Position numbers and translations under genes: made by a program | Origin: Candidatus Poseidoniaceae archaeon | GTDB lineage: Archaea > Thermoplasmatota > Poseidoniia > Poseidoniales > Poseidoniaceae | DNA: 11,565 nt | Reading direction: 5' to 3' | NCBI GenBank assembly: GCA_030741455.1 | Contig: JASLVI010000038.1 | Location: forward strand, 1-11,565 | Notes under the pieces: generated by a model | The model's database searches: none | Told to the model about the DNA's origin: nothing | Seen by the model: the letters and a program-made list of their open reading frames with translations, nothing else | Shown: positions 5,442-11,565 of the stretch, one piece after another | How positions within the stretch are numbered: the first letter of the stretch is position 1 | Layout: each line of letters starts with the position of its first letter

Positions 5442-7403
5442 CTTTTGAAGGCGTTCAGGCGTCCCCATATCCCAAAATTTTGTTGCATCGAGGTGAACGT
5501 GGATTTGATCCGCAAGCGCAGGATAAATGGTTTTCTCCCAAGACCATGCCCCCTCTTTCCCATGTGCCATAACGATGGATTTGCTCACTACCGAAGTTCC
5601 TGCTTCGTATCCATTGAATTCGCGGGGAGCATCGTCCTCTTTGGAATACTTCAGCAGACGGCCGTCCTCAAATTGCAGATTCATCACTTCATGTTCAGTC
5701 GTTACCGTCATGGTCAATGCCGATGATTCGTTCCTGTGATGTTGGACAAGTGGTGCATAATCGATTGGATGATAGTCATCGCCCCACAGCAAAATGAATT
5801 CATCTTCAAGGTGATCGCGTGCATTCCATAGAGCCCCACCTGTTCCGAGTTGTTCGGTTTCTTGAACAAATGTAAGGTCAAGACCTGCATGGGCAAATCC
5901 ATCGAATTGTTCACCATGATGCCCGGTTAAGACAAGAACACGGTTGCAGCCCTGGCCTCTCACCCAATCAAGGATGTGGGTCAAAATTGGTTTTCCTCCA
6001 ACTTCAATCAATGATTTCGGCTTGTGTTCGGTTTTCTCACCAAGTCGGGTTCCTAGACCACCGGCTAGGATAACAACTTGTGGCATACGGTGAGCCTTCG
6101 CAATTGAAGCATACAGTTCTCCACTCTTCCTTAGTGTTCGTTCCTGTGTTTCAAAATCAACATGATACAATCCAAAGCATTGTTCATACCCTTCAGCCCA
6201 TTCGAAATTATCCATGAGGCTCCAATGATAGAAGCCCTTGATATCAAATCCATCCGCAATGGCCTCGGAAGTAATCTGCAAGTGTCTGCGAATATGTTCA
6301 GGACGCATATCATCATCATCATCAGCAACACCATTCTCGGTAACGATGATCGGAATGTTGAGTTGAGCAACCATCTCAAAGGCTCGCTTCAATCCTTCGG
6401 CATACATAGGATATCGGAAATCAGTTCGTTCTTCCCATGGACGTATCAACGGGTCAATCTCAACTTTTGTCGGCATGAACGGTGTTGCAAGCAAGTGTGT
6501 ATAATAGTTCAAACCGATGAAATCACTGCTTCCTTTCAACCCTTCAACGGCGATGCTTCGAACTGCAGAAGGGGGTTTGAATCGACCTGTCTTCAACCCT
6601 TTAATCCAACAACGATTGAACATTCCATCGAGGAGGTTCGCTTGAAAACGATGCAAGGGGTTCCATCGCCGATAAGGGTCGAAAAGGTTGATGTTTTTCA
6701 CCAATCCAATTTGTGCACGAGCCCCATTCTCCATCGATTTGAGTGTTCGATAACATCGAGCATGTGCGCGCATAAGATTGACGGAAACCATTCGAGTTTT
6801 CTTGAACGAACGTTGACCTGGAGGGAATTCTCCGAGTACATACCCCATTGAGGCATAAACAGCGGGTTCGTTGAGGGTACACCACCAATCAACTCGATCG
6901 CTCAAACGCTCAAACATTTTCGAACTAAATCGAATCCAATAAATGATGTTCTCTTCTTTTTCAAACGCTCCTAGGTCTTCCCACCATAATGGATTGGTGA
7001 AGTGATGCAATGTTATCATTGGTTGAATTCCACGTTCGAGAAGACGGTCAACGAGATCACAGTACCAAGCAATCGCTTCTTCATTCCAAACTCCCATTTC
7101 GGGTTCAATTCTACTCCATTCAAGAGAAAACCGATAATGCGTAACGTTGAGATTTTCGATAAGATCGAGATCTTGTTCCTTTCGATTCCAGTGATCACAA
7201 GCAATTCCACTTTCTTGACCGCTCTTCGATGTAGGTTCAAATCGGGTCCAATTGTTGGCATTTCCACCTTCAATTTGATGGGAAGCCGTTGCAACACCCC
7301 ACATGAAGTTCGGAGGGAACGCTTGTCCATTCAACAATGCAGAATAATCGACGTCGCCCCAGTTTCGATGCTCTTCAACACCCATACAATCACTGACCGT
7401 CAT
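5409..7403 (-). CDS. family-1 beta-glycosidase fused to an NDP-sugar nucleotidyltransferase
   Basis: A 664-residue two-domain protein. Residues about 29-438 are a glycoside hydrolase family 1 barrel: FPPNFMWGVATASHQIEGG (29-47), HYRFSLEWSRIEP (89-101), acid/base Glu179 in TLNEP and nucleophile Glu356 in VTENG. The NFEWAEG segment (399-405) is typical of enzymes for non-phosphorylated glucosides or galactosides. Residues 440-664 are a sugar-1-phosphate nucleotidyltransferase: LAGGLGTRL (446-454), KPKSLIEVGGKP (461-472), WGDD and the terminal FWDMGTPERL. Its size matches the short RmlA/HddC/mannose-1-phosphate guanylyltransferase-like class without a beta-helix. There is no linker and no stop between domains, and no signal peptide, so both act in the cytoplasm. 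I chose the ATG at 7401-7403 because it overlaps the upstream stop as ATGA, like other junctions here; ATGs at 7418 and 7385 are alternatives. Tail-to-tail overlap with the galactokinase suggests glycoside release, phosphorylation and activation to NDP-sugar. Confidence 0.87.
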   Translation of the reverse strand: MTVSDCMGVEEHRNWGDVDYSALLNGQAFPPNFMWGVATASHQIEGGNANNWTRFEPTSKSGQESGIACDHWNRKEQDLDLIENLNVTHYRFSLEWSRIEPEMGVWNEEAIAWYCDLVDRLLERGIQPMITLHHFTNPLWWEDLGAFEKEENIIYWIRFSSKMFERLSDRVDWWCTLNEPAVYASMGYVLGEFPPGQRSFKKTRMVSVNLMRAHARCYRTLKSMENGARAQIGLVKNINLFDPYRRWNPLHRFQANLLDGMFNRCWIKGLKTGRFKPPSAVRSIAVEGLKGSSDFIGLNYYTHLLATPFMPTKVEIDPLIRPWEERTDFRYPMYAEGLKRAFEMVAQLNIPIIVTENGVADDDDDMRPEHIRRHLQITSEAIADGFDIKGFYHWSLMDNFEWAEGYEQCFGLYHVDFETQERTLRKSGELYASIAKAHRMPQVVILAGGLGTRLGEKTEHKPKSLIEVGGKPILTHILDWVRGQGCNRVLVLTGHHGEQFDGFAHAGLDLTFVQETEQLGTGGALWNARDHLEDEFILLWGDDYHPIDYAPLVQHHRNESSALTMTVTTEHEVMNLQFEDGRLLKYSKEDDAPREFNGYEAGTSVVSKSIVMAHGKEGAWSWEKTIYPALADQIHVHLDATKFWDMGTPERLQKLEMFFNETRR

Positions 7404-9985
7404 TGCACGCGAGTCCAAGACCCATCGCTACCAACATTCCAGTATTGCAATTCTGTGCTTGCATCGACGTACCAACCTGTTTCGCCTTGATTTGTTCCAG
7501 GTGCTGCTTGCATAACCCCAACTTGACCAGCCTTCGTTGCCAATTCTTGACGTAAGTCTCCTGCGAGTTCAGGTTCTGAGTGGGTTGTCGATTCCGGTTC
7601 TGTAACTGGCGTCGATGTTTCAACATCGTCCACTTCATCATCAACGACGTCTTCCTCATCCACATCTTCATCCTCATAGTAGTCTTCCTCATCCCATTCT
7701 TCTTCCTTCGCATTTCCTCGACGAATGAGCACGACAATGACGATGAAAATCATCAATAAGAGAACGATAATGATGGAAACTGCCGTATTGGTTGATCCGA
7801 GTGCACCTCCGAGTAAGACCGATTCAACATCATAGAATTGTTGGGAAATCAATCCACTCCATGTGACTGTACAGGAACGATCTGCACCTGCTTCTTCAAG
7901 TTCGACTTCCCACGTATCTGACTTGACATGGCTTGCTTTACCTGAAGTACATGAAAGACTGGTTTGATCTGGATTCACCTCAACACGGTTGCCCTGTGAA
8001 TCTTCGGCCCATACTGAAATGAGCGTCACCTCACCCTGACTCCTCGTCTCATTGACCATACTTGTCAAAACACGTACAGGTTGTCCTGGAACGATGGTCA
8101 ATGCGATGGTATGTTCTGCATCACCTTGAGTGAGTCCAAGTGCAAAGGTTCCGCTCGTCATACCGACAAGTTGCCAGAAACCTCGTCCACTTGCAGAAGC
8201 ATCAAACTGAACGAAATTATTTGAGAGCATTTCCACATCTTCCGCCGGTGCTTTATTGCCATGTACGTCGACGACTTCGACAAACAAATCAGTTGGAACA
8301 CCGGCGACGATCGTAAGACCTGAATCACCATCAGTCACCAACGAATTTCCATTACCAGGAACGACATTAATACGTACAGCAGCGAAGACGCCGTCAGCGT
8401 TTGCGCGAACTTCCTGCTCACCTGTTTGCGTAGGATACCACTTTCCATCAGCCATACGGATTTCGAGTGTTCGATCAACGCCCGAAATCGTCCAATTTAC
8501 ATCTACATGAGGAATACTGTTCCCGAATGAATCCTTGAATTGTGGGTTGAAATCGAGATAGGAATCTGCTGCAACTTCAGTTCCAGACTCGGGTAATTCG
8601 ATGAATGCGAGACGGCCAGGAAGGACTACATCTGCCCATGTAGCCTGATGAAGAATGCCCGTTGATGCATCAAAGTATGTGGCGCTAAATCGAATCGTCT
8701 CCAATCCCTTTGGCATAAACGAAACATAGGAATCGAAAATCTCAACATTCGCGTTTTCACCTTCTATTTTGGTGATGTTTGCCTCAACCTGCCAAACATT
8801 TCCGAACGTATCAATTGCCTCGTGAACAAGCGCAACTTGTCCACCTGCAACCAGACGATTCTGACTGAGGACCAAACGTGTTGAATCTGCTGAGCCATGT
8901 ATAACCTCAACATTCAACGAAGCAGGTACATCTGAATCAACAACGTGCATACTGTACTGGCCAGCTTGTCCTGGCGTCCAATGCACCTCATTTCCAACTT
9001 GGGAGACGATTCCATTGTTCACCGTCCAATTTGCGATTGGTATTGGTACTGCTGAAGAATAGCCTTGTGAATCGGTGCGAATAGCATCGAGGCGGTATGC
9101 TTCACCAGAGACGTAAACCTCTTGTTCTGGTGAAATCTGGATTTCGACAATTGAAGCATCGGATGGAACAACTCGTATGGTACTGTTCCCCCAAATTGCA
9201 CCTGCTCGTACTGAAAGATTCCATAGTCCAGGAGCGGATGCATAATAGAAGCCTACTGGTGTAATGGTTCCATTTTCAACGTCCCATACCTTGTTTCCAG
9301 CCAGTGTGTTGTTCATCTTTTGACCGTATGCGTCAACGAGGTCAGGGTAGAGTTGCAGACCTTGCCCACTACGCACAATCAAATCATCTGGGAACACAAA
9401 TTCGTATGGATTTCCAGCAATGGCTTCCATTGTGACACGTTCTTCCAACTGATCGTAACGTGCAACTACTTCGTACAACCCTAATGACGGAGGTGTCCAA
9501 GAGGGTTCACCTTGACCAACATATGTTCCATCGACCGTCCAAACAACATCCATGCCTGAACGGGGATTGTCATGTGAATCGATCAGGTTTGCTTGCAATG
9601 TGAACGGATATTTTGCCCGAGGTTGCGCACTTGTATTGATTTCAATCGATTGACCCCAGCCGGCTTCTACGGTGACAATCACCGTATCATTGAATCCAGC
9701 ATGCTCTGCGCGTATCGTTACTTGACCAGCAGACCATGGGAAAAAGAGGCCGCTCTCTTCGATGGTTCCATTGCTTGCAGACCATGTAATTTCACCATCG
9801 ACAACGTTGTTCAACGCATCATACAATGTTGCTTCCATTTGCAAAACACCATCGGACGAAATCACGGTCGAAGGTGTGGAAATCACAATTTGAGCAGGAG
9901 GGCCTCCTGCGCTTACAGGAAGGGTTGCAACAATCGAAACAAGCAACAAGACACACAGCGATACCGCAGTACGTTGTTGCGTCAT
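7400..9985 (-). CDS. surface-exposed multi-Ig-like-domain membrane protein with acidic cytoplasmic tail
   Basis: An 861-residue type I membrane protein of unknown function. A signal peptide spans residues 1-26, with likely cleavage after VSA. About eight Ig-like beta-sandwich modules of 80-90 residues follow (roughly 30-718), each marked by an early turn of the D-x-x-G-N kind, for example DTFGNV near 392, DSFGN near 485, DVHGN near 572 and DSQGN near 662. One membrane helix lies at 734-754, then RR, a highly acidic Glu/Asp stretch to about 790, and an aromatic end, GWYVDASTELQYW (837-849). Eleven N-glycosylation sequons occur before the helix and none after it, which fits the topology. C679 and C705 in the last Ig module may pair. 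The start at 9985 rather than 10015 is supported by GGTGAG five bases upstream and by the signal peptide beginning there. Such proteins usually form cell-surface stalks or adhesins. The gene follows another Ig protein by 8 bases and overlaps the glycosidase fusion by ATGA. Confidence 0.85.
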   Translation of the reverse strand: MTQQRTAVSLCVLLLVSIVATLPVSAGGPPAQIVISTPSTVISSDGVLQMEATLYDALNNVVDGEITWSASNGTIEESGLFFPWSAGQVTIRAEHAGFNDTVIVTVEAGWGQSIEINTSAQPRAKYPFTLQANLIDSHDNPRSGMDVVWTVDGTYVGQGEPSWTPPSLGLYEVVARYDQLEERVTMEAIAGNPYEFVFPDDLIVRSGQGLQLYPDLVDAYGQKMNNTLAGNKVWDVENGTITPVGFYYASAPGLWNLSVRAGAIWGNSTIRVVPSDASIVEIQISPEQEVYVSGEAYRLDAIRTDSQGYSSAVPIPIANWTVNNGIVSQVGNEVHWTPGQAGQYSMHVVDSDVPASLNVEVIHGSADSTRLVLSQNRLVAGGQVALVHEAIDTFGNVWQVEANITKIEGENANVEIFDSYVSFMPKGLETIRFSATYFDASTGILHQATWADVVLPGRLAFIELPESGTEVAADSYLDFNPQFKDSFGNSIPHVDVNWTISGVDRTLEIRMADGKWYPTQTGEQEVRANADGVFAAVRINVVPGNGNSLVTDGDSGLTIVAGVPTDLFVEVVDVHGNKAPAEDVEMLSNNFVQFDASASGRGFWQLVGMTSGTFALGLTQGDAEHTIALTIVPGQPVRVLTSMVNETRSQGEVTLISVWAEDSQGNRVEVNPDQTSLSCTSGKASHVKSDTWEVELEEAGADRSCTVTWSGLISQQFYDVESVLLGGALGSTNTAVSIIIVLLLMIFIVIVVLIRRGNAKEEEWDEEDYYEDEDVDEEDVVDDEVDDVETSTPVTEPESTTHSEPELAGDLRQELATKAGQVGVMQAAPGTNQGETGWYVDASTELQYWNVGSDGSWTRVQ

Positions 9986-9988
9986 GCT

Positions 9989-9994
9989 CTCACC
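9989..9994 (-). promoter_or_regulatory. Shine-Dalgarno site GGTGAG deciding the start of the 861-residue Ig-like protein
   Basis: On the minus strand GGTGAG begins at the last base of the upstream TAG stop and ends three bases before the ATG at 9983-9985. It matches the archaeal anti-Shine-Dalgarno core and favours this start over the in-frame ATG at 10015, which would place ten residues ahead of the signal peptide and overlap the upstream gene. Confidence 0.6.
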
Positions 9995-11565
9995 TAATCC
10001 TGCCACTCGTTCCAATCACTTTGACCAGGTTCTCGGTAGTACCATGTTTCATCTTCGCTTTGCGCCCATTCGGTTCCATCATCATCAACTCGACGATCGA
10101 CAATCCAGCTGGTATCTTCCTTCTCTTCCTCTTCTTGAGGAGGAGGACCTGATGGGCCTGCGCCTGGTGCAGGTCCACTCGGACCCGGAGCCGGACCACT
10201 TGGGCCTGGTGCTGGGCCGGTTGGACCACGAGCAGAACGAGGTTCGTCATCATCATCATCGTCATCATACTCGTCGTCCCAGTCATCATCATCTCGTCCA
10301 GAACGAAGCGCCATAACGAGGAGCGCAAGTACAACCGCAAGGATGAGACCAATGAGAACTGCACCAATGTAGTACAACGTACCACCTGCAGCGAAGAATC
10401 CTCCGAAGGTCCCAGTTACTTCAATCTCTAGGTTTTCGCTGACCTGACCTGCTGAAACGGTAATGGTTTGAGGTCCAGAATCCAACGTGGTCACCTTCCA
10501 AGTTCCAAGACCTGTGCTTTCAACGGTTCCACGACCTGTTGCATCAACTCGAGCACTACTCGGTACAGGAATTGGATTACCAAAGGCATCGTAAGCGAGA
10601 ACTGTGACAGTGATCGATGCTTGCTGTTCAACGGTTATTGCCGATAACTCAACATCGATGAAGTCAACAATCATCTGTGGTGAAATCTTCAACTCGAAGG
10701 TATTGCTTGCACCTGGAGTCGAGTATTCCAAGATGTGATCGCCTGCTGCAGATGCCTGATACGAATAAGAGCCTGTTGAGAACGGAACCGGAATGATTCG
10801 GTCCGAGGATGAACCATCCTCGACCCATTCCACATCTTGCGGGAACGTGTTCCCATCACTGTCCGTACCTGTGATGGAAATATCGATGGTTTCACCTGCA
10901 TCTTCATCAAAGGTGTTGAGTTCATGGTCAAGCGAAACCGCTTCACCATGATAGACTGAAATGTCGACAGAACGTGTGTAATTGAAACCATCCGCATTTT
11001 CGACGTATGCCAGCATTCGGTAGTTTCCGACCGTTGTCGCTTCCCACTGATACCCATCGGAAACGAAGTCAGATGTTACGTCTGTGACAGCACCTGAATC
11101 AACGTCCTCAAACAACCATGTGAGTACATTGACGTTGAGTGGGTTGAGATCACCATCACTCAATGCCACGGTGAAATCGATCGATTCATCGGCACTGATG
11201 TTGTAGATTGAACCCGTATCTCCATTGGATGCAATCGTGTTCATCGTGAAGACCTGAATGATTCCTTCGGATACTTCCACATTCACAACCTCACTGAACA
11301 GTTGGCCGTTAAATGTGTATTCTGCACGTACAACATAGGCTGTTGCCGAGGCGAGGACCGGCATAAATTCAGTTTCATCCGAGAGTGGATACAGCAAGAC
11401 GGCTTGATCGCTCCAATCAGGATGCGCAACAGTCCAATTGACGTCGATGGTCCAACGGTTGCCTTTTCCATCGCTTGCCTTTGCCTTGACAACGAGTGTG
11501 TCATCGGCTGTGATTGCAAATGTCATGTCACCGGCATCGCTTGAATCAACAATTAGAACCAAGTC
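9994..11565 (-). CDS. Ig-like surface membrane protein with Pro/Gly-rich acidic tail (partial, N-terminus off right edge)
   Basis: The C-terminal 523 residues of a cell-surface protein; the start lies beyond the right edge. About four Ig-like modules are visible, with turns such as SDGKGNR, TDSDGNT and YDAFGNP, and three N-glycosylation sequons (NWT, NIS, NYT). A single membrane helix lies at about 399-420 of the visible part (YIGAVLIGL...LVMAL), followed by an Arg and a run of Asp with one Tyr and one Trp. Next come a Pro/Gly/Ala-rich linker with a repeated GPAPGPS unit (about 447-476) and a Glu-rich stretch. The last 40 residues are rich in Trp and Tyr (SWIVD, TEWAQ, TWYYREP, WNEWQD). Architecture and tail layout parallel the next gene, so the two are probably related products of duplication or partners in one surface structure. 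The gap between them is only 8 bases. Function is unknown; a structural or adhesive role is inferred. Confidence 0.85.
   Translation of the reverse strand, partial: DLVLIVDSSDAGDMTFAITADDTLVVKAKASDGKGNRWTIDVNWTVAHPDWSDQAVLLYPLSDETEFMPVLASATAYVVRAEYTFNGQLFSEVVNVEVSEGIIQVFTMNTIASNGDTGSIYNISADESIDFTVALSDGDLNPLNVNVLTWLFEDVDSGAVTDVTSDFVSDGYQWEATTVGNYRMLAYVENADGFNYTRSVDISVYHGEAVSLDHELNTFDEDAGETIDISITGTDSDGNTFPQDVEWVEDGSSSDRIIPVPFSTGSYSYQASAAGDHILEYSTPGASNTFELKISPQMIVDFIDVELSAITVEQQASITVTVLAYDAFGNPIPVPSSARVDATGRGTVESTGLGTWKVTTLDSGPQTITVSAGQVSENLEIEVTGTFGGFFAAGGTLYYIGAVLIGLILAVVLALLVMALRSGRDDDDWDDEYDDDDDDDEPRSARGPTGPAPGPSGPAPGPSGPAPGAGPSGPPPQEEEEKEDTSWIVDRRVDDDGTEWAQSEDETWYYREPGQSDWNEWQD
10138..10227 (-). 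repeat. short in-frame tandem repeat coding for a GPAPGPS-type linker
   Basis: Roughly three imperfect copies of a 21-base unit encode GPAPGPS and variants in the cytoplasmic tail of the partial Ig-like protein. Pro/Gly linkers of this kind are flexible, and unit number may vary between strains through slippage or recombination. Confidence 0.55.
10240..10293 (-). repeat. low-complexity GAT/GAC tract coding for an Asp-rich tail
   Basis: A near-continuous run of Asp codons just inside the membrane helix of the partial Ig-like protein reads on the plus strand as repeated ATC/GTC triplets. It is coding sequence rather than an independent element. A similar Glu/Asp tract occurs in the next gene at about 7618-7705. 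Confidence 0.5.

Noticed and set aside
6162..6851. Plus-strand open frame of 229 residues.
   Set aside because: It lies wholly antisense to the conserved GH1 domain and shows no recognisable domain or start signal.
7404..7418. Earlier ATG for the glycosidase fusion at 7418.
   Set aside because: It adds five residues and enlarges the overlap. The ATG at 7403 forms the ATGA junction seen elsewhere in the window. The choice is likely but not proven.
9986..10015. Earlier ATG for the 861-residue Ig-like protein at 10015.
   Set aside because: It puts ten residues before the signal peptide and overlaps the upstream gene, while the 9985 ATG has a good GGTGAG site.
10248..10297. ATC/GTC triplet tract considered as a CRISPR-like or regulatory repeat.
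   Set aside because: It is explained by Asp codons in the acidic tail. There are no spacers or palindromic repeats.
9990..10385. Second minus-strand open frame of 131 residues within the tail of the partial Ig-like protein.
   Set aside because: Its runs of Met and Thr are the out-of-frame reading of the Asp-codon tract. It has no domain or start signal.
11560..11562. A TTG near the right edge read as a start codon of the last gene.
   Set aside because: The frame stays open to the window end and the translation is mid-domain Ig-like sequence without a signal peptide, so the gene is cut by the edge.

Overview
The window looks like a gene-dense piece of an archaeal genome. The best guess is a planktonic Thermoplasmatota relative such as Marine Group II (Poseidoniales). 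This is an inference from style: very long Ig-like surface proteins with one C-terminal membrane helix and an acidic cytoplasmic tail, many N-glycosylation sequons on predicted extracellular parts, repeated ATGA stop/start overlaps, and a possible leaderless start. No rRNA, tRNA or other taxonomic marker lies in the window, so the assignment stays tentative. There are no CRISPR arrays, insertion sequences or RNA genes that I can see, and no gene-free stretch longer than about 90 bases.

Left block (1-3548, minus strand, read right to left): a TPR-like helical repeat protein, then after 52 bases a luciferase-like flavin monooxygenase, an L-asparaginase II family amidohydrolase and the N-terminus of an aldehyde dehydrogenase that runs off the left edge. 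The last three genes are joined by ATGA overlaps. Monooxygenase, amidohydrolase and aldehyde dehydrogenase together suggest an oxidative catabolic route for a nitrogen-containing compound, but the substrate is unknown.

Middle block (3637-5441, plus strand): a membrane-anchored nuclease strikingly like animal DNase I, overlapped by ATGA with a compact galactokinase. It is divergent from the left block across an 88-base gap, which should hold both promoters.

Right block (5409-11565, minus strand, read right to left): the C-terminal part of an Ig-like membrane protein (cut by the right edge), a second Ig-like membrane protein of 861 residues, and a fusion of a family-1 glycoside hydrolase with a sugar nucleotidyltransferase. 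The last gene overlaps the galactokinase tail to tail by 33 bases.

The galactokinase, glycosidase and nucleotidyltransferase can be read as a complete beta-glycoside to NDP-sugar salvage route: release the sugar, phosphorylate C1, activate it. The Ig-like proteins and the DNase carry many N-glycosylation sequons, so the activated sugar could feed surface glycosylation. The most notable items are the DNase I-like nuclease and the glycosidase-nucleotidyltransferase fusion.
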